A stretch of DNA of 64,000 nucleotides. It comes from Phycisphaerales bacterium. GTDB taxonomy: Bacteria > Planctomycetota > Phycisphaerae > Sedimentisphaerales > Anaerobacaceae. Below are positions 1 to 9,016 of this stretch, piece by piece (within the stretch, counting starts at the first letter, position 1; the number at the start of each line of letters is the position of its first letter). A program made the translations under genes and the position numbers. Below the pieces are notes generated by a model, which made no database searches, was not told where the DNA came from, and saw nothing but the letters and a program-made list of their open reading frames with translations. The stretch is taken from positions 4,100,230 to 4,164,229 of the forward strand of contig CP070675.1 of the NCBI GenBank assembly GCA_020352215.1, given 5' to 3'.

Positions 1-1065
1 ATCAGTTCGACCGGCGGATTCCGGGAGCGATTTGACAATCTCATAAATCTGAATCTCACTGACACCGAGCCTCTCCGGATTGACATCGCGGAGATGTTCG
101 AGTTTGTCGGCGTAATGGGGGAAGGTCTCGCGGATCATCATCAAGCCAAATGAGTAGGCGGCCACGCGACTGTTGAAAGCATTGCGTGCGCCGGCCTGCT
201 TCTTTGCCTCGATGAGGCTGTTAGCGAGCACGAGACTATAGCCATCGGGAAAGGCAACGCGGTCTATTGTCACCGGAAAGGCTGTGATGTGGAGCATTGT
301 GTAAGGTCGGCCGAACTTGATTGCAGCGTGGTCACTGAAGCCTCCTCGAGTGCCAACGTACCATTCGGCATGGCCGCAGTGCTCGGTCAAGTCGGACTGT
401 TCGATCCGCAGGTCATTTATCCGGATTACCGCTTCTGTGGTGGCCATAACCACCGCCGATGAGGAGCTGAGGCCTGCCGCTCTGGGGATATTGCCGTAGA
501 CCATTGTGTTCATGCCCAACAGAGCCGGCGCGAAACTCCCATCGTTCTTTGTGTGGAGATGCTGAAAATACAGGACCGCCGCTCGGATGTAGTTTGACCA
601 CGTGACCGAGGCATCGCCCTTGCGTTTGTCATACTCATCGTGACACCAATTGTCCCAGTCCTGGATCTTTCTGTTGACCGGCAGGCAGTGGCTGATGCGA
701 AATTGCTCATCAGGGAACTGATCTGACTCGACGTTCTTGGCCAACACCAGGTCGTCGTCTCGCGGCTCGGCTATAAGCCACATGTCCTTGACAGTGACGG
801 GATTGACCGATCCGCCACGGTGGTCAATGTGGGTGCCCAATAGATTGACCCGGCCGGCTGAGCGTACAATGATGACGCTGCGGTCGGGCCCGTATCTTTT
901 GGCAAATGCCTCCAGAGTGTGTAGACACATGTTGGCGGCTTGGCTCTTCAAATCGGCATTTCCCCCGTAGATTTCGTCTAATCTGCGGTGAAACGCACCG
1001 TTCTTGTCCGCAACCAGCTTGACCCAGGTGGTTATGGGACGCCAGCCATTGATGCGAGCAGCCAT
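1..1065 (-). CDS. GHMP-family sugar kinase (galactokinase-like), 3' end outside the window
   Basis: An open frame runs unbroken from here to the left edge (355 codons visible, no stop). About 75 residues in it has SAGRVNLLGTHIDHRGG, the galactokinase signature 'RxPGRVNLIGEHxDY' in variant form, and near residue 195 the GHMP ATP-binding loop NIPRAAGLSSSSAVV, followed by GTRGGFSDHAA, the usual position of the catalytic Asp. GHMP kinases phosphorylate sugars such as galactose, GalNAc or arabinose at C1. The substrate cannot be told, and the N-terminal extension before the signature is longer than in E. coli GalK. Start: ATG 1065 lies 12 nt behind GGAGG; an in-frame ATG at 1077 abuts the GGAGG and is less likely. 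It is divergent from the NagA-like gene, suggesting amino-sugar or hexose use. Family assignment is firm, exact enzyme is not. Confidence 0.85.
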   Translation of the reverse strand, partial: MAARINGWRPITTWVKLVADKNGAFHRRLDEIYGGNADLKSQAANMCLHTLEAFAKRYGPDRSVIIVRSAGRVNLLGTHIDHRGGSVNPVTVKDMWLIAEPRDDDLVLAKNVESDQFPDEQFRISHCLPVNRKIQDWDNWCHDEYDKRKGDASVTWSNYIRAAVLYFQHLHTKNDGSFAPALLGMNTMVYGNIPRAAGLSSSSAVVMATTEAVIRINDLRIEQSDLTEHCGHAEWYVGTRGGFSDHAAIKFGRPYTMLHITAFPVTIDRVAFPDGYSLVLANSLIEAKKQAGARNAFNSRVAAYSFGLMMIRETFPHYADKLEHLRDVNPERLGVSEIQIYEIVKSLPESAGRTD

Positions 1066-1171
1066 GGTCTTTCGCATCCTCCAAGATGTTTATCTATCGG
1101 CTGGTGTGTTCGCAATCACCAGACTTTCACGGGAGTTCAGGTACACGGTATCATCATAGCCGGGACGAGCA

Positions 1172-1200
1172 TTGTTTCATAGTCCAAAGGACAATAGAAT
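1172..1200 (+). promoter_or_regulatory. possible sigma-70-like promoter for the NagA-like gene
   Basis: TTGTTT (1172-1177), a 17-nt spacer, then TAGAAT (1195-1200). The -10 is 5/6 to consensus, the -35 only 3/6. It sits about 80 nt before the chosen start of the deacetylase. Weak, by eye only. Confidence 0.3.
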
Positions 1201-1280
1201 GGAATCGCAGTGCCCTTAAACCGTACGAGTGTAGAACAGACAGCAGTTGCCTGGCCAAAGGGGCAGAAGAGAGCCGCGCG

Positions 1281-2264
1281 ATGAAGGTACCAGGATTGGT
1301 TGACCTACAAGTCAACGGCTACAAAGGTGTGGACTTTTCCAGCTTGGACTTGACCGAGGCCGATTTCGCCCGGGCGTGTCGGCAGTTACTCGAGGCCGGA
1401 ACGACAGCATTCTTGCCCACAATGATAACCAGTCCCGTCGAGACCTACGAGCACAACCTGGCTATCATGGCCGATGTTCTCGCGCGGGGGGAGTTCCAGG
1501 GCCGGCTGCTGGGCATCCATCTGGAAGGCCCTTTTATCTCGGCACAAGAAGGCGCACGAGGAGCGCACAACGCAGAGTACGTGAGAGAACCTGATGTGGG
1601 CTTGCTGGAGGAGCTAATCGACTGGGCGGAAAACAGGATAAGACTGATTACTGTGGCAGCCGACGTGAAGGGAGCCGATCACTTGGCGAGCTGCGCGACC
1701 AGCAAAGGCATCGCAGTATCGCTGGGCCACCAAATGGCGACCGAGCAGGACCTGGAGCGGCTTGTACAGGCGGGGGCCGTTTCACTCACACATTTGGGCA
1801 ATGGAATTCCTGCGATGCTGTCACGGCACCGGAACCCGGTTTGGGCCGGTCTGGCTAATGACGACCTTTTGGCGATGATAATAGCCGACGGCCACCACTT
1901 GCCAGCCTCGATGTTGAAGACAATCATCAGAACGAAAGGCCCGCAGCGATGCGTAGTTGTCAGCGATTCGGCGCCTTTGGCAGGCTTCAAGCCCGGCAGC
2001 TACGAGACGATGGGCCACAAGGTCGTACTGGAGGAGGATGGGCGACTGCATGATCCCGTGACAGGATATTTCGTAGGCTCATCGGCTACGATTCTCGAGT
2101 GCATGAATCACCTTGCACCGCTGGATCTGGCAAGCCCGACTGAGCTCATAGCTATGGGTTTCTACAACCCGCTGAGGCTGATCGGTCTTGGTGCTGCAGA
2201 TGTGGCACCGGTCAGGGACATCAGCTTTGACCGGAAGCGTAACCGTTTCTACCTACTCCAGTGA
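1281..2264 (+). CDS. N-acetylglucosamine-6-phosphate deacetylase-like amidohydrolase (short form)
   Basis: 327 residues from ATG 1281. The frame is open upstream to 1086, but those 65 codons do not resemble the family. Motifs seen in order: PGLVDLQVNGYKGVDF at the N-terminus, HLEGPFI (metal-binding Glu), SLGHQMA and THLGNG (metal His residues), IADGHHL, and VVSDSAPLAGF with the catalytic Asp. NagA removes the acetyl group from GlcNAc-6-P in the cytoplasm. Typical NagA is about 380 residues and begins and ends in a small beta-sandwich built from both termini; here the protein starts directly at the barrel and lacks the usual 'GxIxPGxxADL' tail, ending in RNRFYLLQ. The barrel and metal ligands look complete. 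It overlaps the 3' end of the convergent esterase gene by 12 bp. The class is clear; the natural substrate might differ from GlcNAc-6-P. Confidence 0.85.
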   Translation: MKVPGLVDLQVNGYKGVDFSSLDLTEADFARACRQLLEAGTTAFLPTMITSPVETYEHNLAIMADVLARGEFQGRLLGIHLEGPFISAQEGARGAHNAEYVREPDVGLLEELIDWAENRIRLITVAADVKGADHLASCATSKGIAVSLGHQMATEQDLERLVQAGAVSLTHLGNGIPAMLSRHRNPVWAGLANDDLLAMIIADGHHLPASMLKTIIRTKGPQRCVVVSDSAPLAGFKPGSYETMGHKVVLEEDGRLHDPVTGYFVGSSATILECMNHLAPLDLASPTELIAMGFYNPLRLIGLGAADVAPVRDISFDRKRNRFYLLQ

Positions 2265-5200
2265 GATGATCTGGCACTGACCGGGGGATTCTGGGATTTC
2301 AAGCCTACTGTCGCCTATGCCGATCCCGACCGGCCCCGCTGCCGAGCCAAAATCCGTCCGGCGGAGAAGGACACGGTCCGCCAGCCGCAGTCCGGAGATG
2401 ACGGTCCGAGGCTGCCTGGGAACAGTGAAGCTGATCGGCGAGCCCTCAGAAAGGAACCGGCCATACTGCTGTGCTTCGGAGTACACCTGATGAACCAGTG
2501 GGATCTCCTTGGCTGCTTGGGTTTGCGGGGACCACAGGAAAAATGTGTCCGTGCCCCTTAGAAGCATGTGCCACAGTAGTTCCTTGTAGTTAGCTGCGCT
2601 GAACTGTTTGGCTGGCGTTGTGGAACCCGAAGATCCAACCGTGTGCCAGTGCACAAAGCTGATAATCGGTATGTCCGCGGGTGTGTTCTCTCCTGCGTTG
2701 CTCGCGACCCGTAGCATATTGTAGAACCACCTGTAGTCTGTGTCGGCATAGTCATACCAGTCGAATATGCGCTGCCACGGATATGCCACGGGCATGGCAA
2801 ACGTGTAGCCGGTCTCCGGAAACTCATGATACCACTTTCGGTATTCTGCGCGCTGATCGACCTGGCAGGGCTGACCGTCAACGTAGTACTCGTAGTAATC
2901 ATACCAGTAACGGTAGCCGTTGTGCGGATAGACCCCGTAGTTACCCACCAATACCTTGGGAAAATTCTCCTTCAACGGCTCCGCGTATGTCTGGCGTTGC
3001 ATCTGAGACCTAAGTGTGCGAAGTGACTTTTGGAACTCGCTGAAATCTTCTATGTTCTCTATGCTTTCGCGGCAACGACGACATCGCTTTGATGCCGTAT
3101 GCGCCTTGTTGAATTCGATGGGGCCATCAATCTCCCAGTCTGCAAAGACAAAACCAACGTCCAGATCCGCTTTCTTGAATGCCCCGGCAAAATAGTCCAC
3201 TTGCTCTTTGACGGAAGGCACACGGAAATCGAGCGCAAAAGGGCAGCCCATCTTGTTCTTGCCAAATGAATCGTCCCAGAAAGGCTTGCCATCCTCGTCG
3301 ATATGGGCCGTTCGCTCATCACCGTTGAAGAAGGAGTAGAGACAGCCGGTGGCGTTGATATTGATGCGTAAACCGAGGCGTTTCTGTGCTTCTGCAATTG
3401 TCAGAGACCGAGCCAGGCTCTTCTCTCGGTCACGCGGATCCCATGAAGCAATGAGCCCGACGCCGCGTTCATCCAGCTTCTTGACGAGCTCAGTCGCACT
3501 TTCTTCATCGAGTTGCCCCGGATCTATTGCCTGCCAAAGGTAAAGCGGCAGCCGCTCGCCTCTGTCAAATTGTAACGGCTCGGTTGAATCGAGGACAATC
3601 TGTATGTGAGCGGGCCATTTCGATGCCGGTGCCTTGGCCTTTGCCGAGGGGGCGTGCTGTGGAGCCGAAGTTGTGGCGGGCCCTTCAGGCCGGAGTTGCG
3701 CGGTATCGACATCTTGGGCGTCAGTGCTCTGTCCAGCTTGGACCAACTCACCCATGGAGTTCGTCGGTTGTTCCACTGTCAATTTGTCGCCGAGGACTCC
3801 CGCCAGATTGGGCAGGTCATACGTTCTAAGCGCTCCATGCACAACGTTGAGCAACTGGCGGGTAGACGTACCCGATCGTATGACGTCGGACCAGCAAATT
3901 AGTGTCCGCACCAGCTTTACAGAGCCGAACAAATCCGGCTCAAGCGCAGCGGCGTGAAGAGCCGGCACTCCGACATTACCGATGGCGATGAGGTCGACAC
4001 TCTCAGCCCGCTGAGCCAGCCACCGAGCACAGACCAGCACATCCTCGGTTCGCATCCCGACGTATGAGCGTCCGAGCAGGTACGCCGTATAGACGTCTTT
4101 CCAGTCTGCCCCGAAGGGGGCGTTTAGCGATGCATCTCTGCGGCCCACGCGCTGTGTCTCGCCCGTACCTCGCAGATCCACCGCCAGGACCGACAAACCC
4201 TCTTTCACCGACTTCTCGATGGTTCCGCCCGGCGCGGCGTCCACAGACTTGCCTTCTTCATGAACATACAGAACGGCGTGTTCGGATTGGGCCCGGTCAG
4301 GGACAAACATCAGAGCCGGCAGGTAGATGTTGTCTTCCGGCTGGATGATGATCTTCTTGATCCGATAGCGGTCTCGGTTGGTGACTCCGACCTCGCGCAC
4401 TTCAGGCTGCGGCAGTTCCGTCAGTTTTCGGATGCTGGCTGTCTCGCGCACTTTTTGCAGCAATGATTCCGTATCTGCCGTCTCCCACAGCCTCTTGCGT
4501 CGCTCAGCCAGCTCACTCCCGTAGTCCCTGTTAAGATCATAGGTTGACCGAGCGCCCTCAAGCAACATTGCCTGGCCGTCCGGCGTGCACTGCATCTCCT
4601 CCTCACTGAGCATCTTGATCTCCGGCTCGGTGATAGGCTTGTCCTTACCCAACAACCACCGCATCATCCAGCGGGTGGTGGCCTCGCGCAGCGGCTGGTG
4701 ATAGCCATGCTCGCCGTCGTGCTCGATGAGGTCTATACGCTCTGCAAATCTCAGGCGACTGTAGATACGTTTTGCATAGCGAAGTGACGCCCAGGTGCCG
4801 CTGATGTCAAAGAAGTCTTGTGTTGCCGCACAAATCAATGTTGGCTTCGGCGCACGCATTACCATGTAATCAGCATGATCCATTCCAAATCTCAGCTGGC
4901 CGAAGATGTTTTGTTCGGCGTCCTGTGGCCCGATCGTCGAAAGCAGAGCATCCAAGCTCGTGAGGTAACACGCCGGCGCCGCAGCAACGATACGGTCATC
5001 CAGCGCCATCAGATACGAGGTTTGTGTCCCGCCCCCGCTCAGACCTGCACAGCCGATCCGTTTTGGGTTGATCTCTGGGCGTGACAGCAGATAATCAATA
5101 GCTCGCATTCCATCCCAGATCTCGAACCGGGCAGTGTTCCGGCCGAGAAGAATACTGCCGACCCCTATCATTGTGTGCGCCCTCGTGCCCCACAGCCTCG

Positions 5201-5768
5201 GCCATTCAGACATCAGCTGGCCTCGCTCGCCCTGCTCGATTGGGTCAAAGACCAGAGCTGCCATGCCGTTAAGGGCAAGCAGCGCAGCCACCTTTTGGTA
5301 GCCCTCACCCGCCTTGGCATTGAACGAATGGCCAACCGGCTCCAGGACCCCCGGATATGGAGGGCTGAACCGGTCCGAGTCCGGCAGGAATAGCGCCGCC
5401 GTCACAAAATGCTTCGGTTGGCTCTCAAAAATGACCTTTTCAACGCGGTAGCCATCGCGGTAGACCACACCGGTTACCCGTGCATTTAGTGGTGTCCGCT
5501 GAGGCAGGCCTCCTATTGCCTCGATAAACTCCTTGCGAAGGCGCTTCTGGTACTGGGCTATTTGCTCCGGCGTCTTTAGTTGCTCGTACTCGCGTCGCCA
5601 GCTCTCGATACTCAGACTCATCTGACCCGATAGGTAGTGCTTCATCATGTCGGCCGGACTGACGCCGTCGGCTGCCTCCGGCAGAACGTTGAGGTTCTCA
5701 CTCTGTGAAGCCAAAGCGCCATGACCCAGCAAGAGGCACGTGAGAACAACCAATCTTCGGCGAAACAT
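2253..5768 (-). CDS. secreted three-part protein: acetylxylan-esterase-like hydrolase + degenerate second hydrolase + TIM-barrel-like domain
   Basis: 1,171 residues from ATG 5768, which has GGAGG 7 nt upstream; the frame is open a further 13 codons. Residues 1-21 look like a signal peptide (hydrophobic stretch after RRR). Residues about 40-385 are an alpha/beta hydrolase of the acetylxylan-esterase/dienelactone type with nucleophile motif GLSGGG (Ser near 244) and candidate His in EHDGEHGYHQP (about 350-357). Residues about 390-660 repeat a hydrolase-like fold (VDLRGTGET, then IGNVGVP where GxSxG would be) with no serine. A Pro/Ala/Lys-rich linker (about 665-718) leads to a 450-residue domain rich in Trp/Tyr (FADWEIDGPIEF, YPWQRIFDWY) that resembles a glycosidase-type barrel, though no CAZy family was recognised. 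Last gene of the minus operon, 19 bp after the related 702-residue esterase. Probably removes acyl groups and perhaps cleaves a polysaccharide outside the cytoplasm; the sugar is unknown. Confidence 0.75.
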   Translation of the reverse strand: MFRRRLVVLTCLLLGHGALASQSENLNVLPEAADGVSPADMMKHYLSGQMSLSIESWRREYEQLKTPEQIAQYQKRLRKEFIEAIGGLPQRTPLNARVTGVVYRDGYRVEKVIFESQPKHFVTAALFLPDSDRFSPPYPGVLEPVGHSFNAKAGEGYQKVAALLALNGMAALVFDPIEQGERGQLMSEWPRLWGTRAHTMIGVGSILLGRNTARFEIWDGMRAIDYLLSRPEINPKRIGCAGLSGGGTQTSYLMALDDRIVAAAPACYLTSLDALLSTIGPQDAEQNIFGQLRFGMDHADYMVMRAPKPTLICAATQDFFDISGTWASLRYAKRIYSRLRFAERIDLIEHDGEHGYHQPLREATTRWMMRWLLGKDKPITEPEIKMLSEEEMQCTPDGQAMLLEGARSTYDLNRDYGSELAERRKRLWETADTESLLQKVRETASIRKLTELPQPEVREVGVTNRDRYRIKKIIIQPEDNIYLPALMFVPDRAQSEHAVLYVHEEGKSVDAAPGGTIEKSVKEGLSVLAVDLRGTGETQRVGRRDASLNAPFGADWKDVYTAYLLGRSYVGMRTEDVLVCARWLAQRAESVDLIAIGNVGVPALHAAALEPDLFGSVKLVRTLICWSDVIRSGTSTRQLLNVVHGALRTYDLPNLAGVLGDKLTVEQPTNSMGELVQAGQSTDAQDVDTAQLRPEGPATTSAPQHAPSAKAKAPASKWPAHIQIVLDSTEPLQFDRGERLPLYLWQAIDPGQLDEESATELVKKLDERGVGLIASWDPRDREKSLARSLTIAEAQKRLGLRININATGCLYSFFNGDERTAHIDEDGKPFWDDSFGKNKMGCPFALDFRVPSVKEQVDYFAGAFKKADLDVGFVFADWEIDGPIEFNKAHTASKRCRRCRESIENIEDFSEFQKSLRTLRSQMQRQTYAEPLKENFPKVLVGNYGVYPHNGYRYWYDYYEYYVDGQPCQVDQRAEYRKWYHEFPETGYTFAMPVAYPWQRIFDWYDYADTDYRWFYNMLRVASNAGENTPADIPIISFVHWHTVGSSGSTTPAKQFSAANYKELLWHMLLRGTDTFFLWSPQTQAAKEIPLVHQVYSEAQQYGRFLSEGSPISFTVPRQPRTVISGLRLADRVLLRRTDFGSAAGPVGIGIGDSRLEIPESPGQCQIISLE

Positions 5769-5787
5769 ATTTGCCCTCCATACTCGG

Positions 5788-7896
5788 CTAATTGGTTGAT
5801 TGGCCAATTACCACCTGAAACTGTTTCTTGGGCCAACCCAGTCTTTCCACCACTGCCTTGGGGAACTCCCATGCGGGCTCGTCCGTCTGATAGATTCTTA
5901 CTCGGCTGCGCTCGGCCGCCATTGTAACCGCCTGAGGCATGTCCAAGTATCGCATCACATTCAATAGAATCGGGCGCTCGCGATGTGATCGGGGCAGATG
6001 CCTCAAGTTGAGTCTGGCAATGTCCGGCTCGAACAGTGAGGCATAAAGCGCGATCCCGGCCATTTGACCCCGCCCATCCAACTCAAGCGGCGCATCGGTG
6101 AGAGAATCGATAGATCGCAGCGTCTGAATTGCCCGGCGGACATCCCACACCCGCATCCCGTCAAGAGTCTGTCCGACCAGCATGAAGCGCCTGCGAACGT
6201 GGGTCCGTTTGCGTTCGTCGCTGTCCCATGGGGTCGGCCCGATGCCGCGTGGGGCGACGTATGCCAGTACGATCTCAGAGTCCTTCACGATCCGTTCGTG
6301 TCTCTCGAACGCACTTTCGTTTGGATCGGGCAGTGACGTGCCGCCGAGTTGGTCGGCGAACTTCACGCGCATCGCCGCCAGCCACTGGCCCCATCCATCC
6401 TCGTCAAGCACGTTGAGAACGACCTTCTCAGCCTGCGCGCAATCAGCCCTATGAACCAGATACAGCCGCAAACGGACATGTGGTTGACTCGTGAAATCGA
6501 ACGCGCTCAAACGAATCCCATCGGTCGCGACGGACGAGACTTGCTGAACCTCCAGCGGCCCTGCATCGGCCTGGCTCGGCCAGCCGCGAAATGACTTGTT
6601 CCGCAGCGCTCTGAGCCAGCGGCGCTTCTGCCTTGCCCATTCGTCGCCTGACTGTGGCACCGCCGGCGGCTGTGCCATTTGTACGAAAGACTCCTGTATT
6701 CGCGTGTTTATCTGATCGTCGGGCAACTTGTTGAAGACCTTGAGTTGCTCCGCCTCAAAGAAAGGCACAGCGGTTTTGTTGATCAGCGAGTTGTCGTCTT
6801 TGAGGAATCGGTTGAACCATACAAAGGCATGGATGCGAAGCTCCTGTGTGTCCTTGTGGGGGCCCTCCGTTATTTGAAGGCCAAGGTTCTTCTCGGCGTC
6901 ATATAGCTTGTAGATCTGTCGGACCTTCTGGTGCAATCGGACGACACCATCTAAAGGGAAGATATTGTCCTTGTCCGAGTTAGAGATCAGAAGGGGACGC
7001 GGAGCGACAAGGGCCGCCAGGAGTGGATAGTCCCAGCGGTAGGTGTTGACGAAATACATACAGTCACAGTGCCCTTCGACGCAGCCGTTTACGACGTGGT
7101 TCTGAAGGTCGGTTATGCCGGCGACGGGTACTGCCGCCTTGATTCGGTCGTCGAGGGCGGCTATCCACCAACTGTATATGCCTCCGCCGGACCGGCCGGT
7201 GACACCGATGCGCTCGCCGTCAACTTCACTTCGCGTTTGCAGATAATCGAGCGCGCGTATGCAGTTCCACGCCTCTACCGCCGAAGGCGTGTAGCCCCGG
7301 CTGTTCCACCACCACATTTTGTATCGGTATGTGCCGTGATGTATGCCTTCGATTTCGCCTAACTGAAGCGAATCGATGACCAAACACACGTAGCCATGTC
7401 GCGCAAACCATGCCGCATGATGCTGGTAGCGGACCTTATTGCCGTAGCTGATGTTGTCTTTCTTGACCGGCCCGTGGCCACAGACGTAGAGAATCGCCGG
7501 TGCGGGCTTGTCGAGCTCTCTGGGGATGTAGAGGTTAGCCGTTACGTATAGACCGGGTCTGGACTGATAGTGGATGTTCTCGACAGTAAACTCGTCGTGG
7601 TCAGTTTTTCCGGTAACGACAGCCTTCAGATCGGTATCTGGCGGCAGCGGGTCGAGGCCGAGCATCTCGAGCAACTGCCTTCGATAAACCTCCCGTTTTT
7701 GGCGCCAGTCCCCCAACGTCGTGACGTCGGCGAGGCAGCTGTCTCGCAGCTTTGCAGTCTCGGCGCGGAAGTAGTCGGCAAGCATTCTATCGCCACGGCT
7801 GCTCTTGCTCGCGGCAGGTTCTGCCCACAGACAGGTCGCGCCAAGAATGAGCGACCCCAACAACACCATACGGAACTTGTGTTTCGAACTTTCCAT
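5788..7896 (-). CDS. secreted acetylxylan-esterase-like alpha/beta hydrolase with degenerate second hydrolase domain
   Basis: 702 residues, ATG start with GAGG 6 nt upstream. Residues 1-29 form a signal peptide (VLLGSLILGATCLWA). Residues about 60-365 are an alpha/beta hydrolase: LYVCGHG oxyanion region, GRSGGGIYSWW with nucleophile Ser236, Asp308/310 in SDKDNIFP and a His at 347 or 356. The second half (about 430-690) again looks like an alpha/beta hydrolase but shows GRGQMAG in place of a nucleophile elbow, so is probably non-catalytic. The N-terminal domain contains three closely spaced Cys (271, 277, 279). It shares its two-domain layout with the next gene downstream (19 bp away), suggesting duplication followed by domain gain. 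Role inferred: deacetylation of a polysaccharide or oligosaccharide outside the cytoplasm. Family is well supported, substrate is not. Confidence 0.8.
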   Translation of the reverse strand: MESSKHKFRMVLLGSLILGATCLWAEPAASKSSRGDRMLADYFRAETAKLRDSCLADVTTLGDWRQKREVYRRQLLEMLGLDPLPPDTDLKAVVTGKTDHDEFTVENIHYQSRPGLYVTANLYIPRELDKPAPAILYVCGHGPVKKDNISYGNKVRYQHHAAWFARHGYVCLVIDSLQLGEIEGIHHGTYRYKMWWWNSRGYTPSAVEAWNCIRALDYLQTRSEVDGERIGVTGRSGGGIYSWWIAALDDRIKAAVPVAGITDLQNHVVNGCVEGHCDCMYFVNTYRWDYPLLAALVAPRPLLISNSDKDNIFPLDGVVRLHQKVRQIYKLYDAEKNLGLQITEGPHKDTQELRIHAFVWFNRFLKDDNSLINKTAVPFFEAEQLKVFNKLPDDQINTRIQESFVQMAQPPAVPQSGDEWARQKRRWLRALRNKSFRGWPSQADAGPLEVQQVSSVATDGIRLSAFDFTSQPHVRLRLYLVHRADCAQAEKVVLNVLDEDGWGQWLAAMRVKFADQLGGTSLPDPNESAFERHERIVKDSEIVLAYVAPRGIGPTPWDSDERKRTHVRRRFMLVGQTLDGMRVWDVRRAIQTLRSIDSLTDAPLELDGRGQMAGIALYASLFEPDIARLNLRHLPRSHRERPILLNVMRYLDMPQAVTMAAERSRVRIYQTDEPAWEFPKAVVERLGWPKKQFQVVIGQSTN

Positions 7897-7943
7897 ACGT
7901 ACCTCGCTACAAGCTTTAGAGTGGGACGTGCCCCACCGGATTC

Positions 7944-9005
7944 CTACAGCCAGTTGTGTAGATTCTCTTTTACGAAATCGTCATCGGTAAGCCAAGGATA
8001 ATCGCGAACTACGCGGTCGATCTTTTGGGTCTGATCGGCTGATAGCTTCTCGGCCGGATCGAGTGAGAAGACGCCACGGACCAGGCCCTGGCCGGCCAGG
8101 ACATAGCCTACGCCGGGGATACATCCCACGAAGCGGTTGTCGGCATCGAAGATGGCCTTGTTGGCCAGCGTCAGTTGGGCGGCGAGTGTTAGCAGATCGG
8201 GCGGGATCTTCAGATTGCGCGTGCGAATTTCCTTGATTCGTTGGAGATACTCGACGGCGCGTTTTGTCCAGCAGGCCCACTGGCCGAGCAGCCCGCCGAC
8301 GATCTGGACGGCTACGGTCCGGCCGGCGATAGTGAATTCGTGCCGGGTGAGCAGATCCAGAATTATGTTATCGTCGTTGCCCGTGTACAGTGCGATGTCA
8401 CTGGATCTACCGGACCTGGCAACGGCTTGCAGCACATCGAGAGTGTGGTATCTGTTGAACGGTGCAATTTTGATGGCGACTACACCGGGTATCTCGACGA
8501 ACTTGACCCAGAAGTCGGCGGGCAGGACCATGTGGCTTATCGCTTCCTGCAGGTAGAATCCCATGATCGGTATGACTTCTGAGACTTGCCTTGTGTGTTC
8601 GATCAGGCTGCCAGTTGGCTTGCCTCTCAGCGCAGTGAGCGAGAGCAGTCCAATATGGTAGCCAAGGTCTTGTGCTATCTCCGCCTCTTTGACGGCCTTG
8701 TCGGTATCGCCGACGATCCCGGCAATTAGAATGGGCGTGGCGCAATTGCCGGACTCGGTGAACTGCTGCGCCGTCTCGGCGGCCAATTGCAGCACGAGCC
8801 GGTACAGGCCGACTTTCTCTTCATGTATCGCAAACTGTGTTGTGTGGACACCCACGGCCAGCCCACCTGCACCGGCGGCCAAGTAATAGCGAGTTAAAGC
8901 CGCTTGGTGGCGCTCGTCGATATTTTTCTCTGCTGTCAAAGCCAACGGATGTGCTGGGATAACACAGCCTGAACGCAGTCTATTGCTGAGATGTGGGTCG
9001 AGCAT
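7944..9005 (-). CDS. dihydrodipicolinate-synthase-fold lyase/aldolase of unknown substrate
   Basis: 353 residues. Shows the class I (Schiff-base) DapA/NAL fold: VAIKIAPF with Lys179 as likely imine-forming lysine and GFYLQEA with Tyr151 at the position of the conserved tyrosine. The substrate-binding loop before it, SLTALRGKP, is unlike DapA, KDG aldolase or sialate lyase, and the protein is 50 residues longer than those enzymes. It is 11 bp downstream of the SDR gene and 47 bp upstream of the esterase, so lies in the middle of the minus-strand carbohydrate operon. A retro-aldol or dehydratase step on a keto-acid sugar is the likely role; the product cannot be named from sequence. Distinct from the second family member at 13,705, whose loop is canonical. 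Confidence 0.75.
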   Translation of the reverse strand: MLDPHLSNRLRSGCVIPAHPLALTAEKNIDERHQAALTRYYLAAGAGGLAVGVHTTQFAIHEEKVGLYRLVLQLAAETAQQFTESGNCATPILIAGIVGDTDKAVKEAEIAQDLGYHIGLLSLTALRGKPTGSLIEHTRQVSEVIPIMGFYLQEAISHMVLPADFWVKFVEIPGVVAIKIAPFNRYHTLDVLQAVARSGRSSDIALYTGNDDNIILDLLTRHEFTIAGRTVAVQIVGGLLGQWACWTKRAVEYLQRIKEIRTRNLKIPPDLLTLAAQLTLANKAIFDADNRFVGCIPGVGYVLAGQGLVRGVFSLDPAEKLSADQTQKIDRVVRDYPWLTDDDFVKENLHNWL

Positions 9006-9016
9006 TGCAGTCCTGC

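Noticed and set aside
1086..1280. Longer start for the NagA-like gene (65 extra codons)
   Set aside because: The extension has no similarity to the NagA N-terminus and a possible promoter lies inside it.
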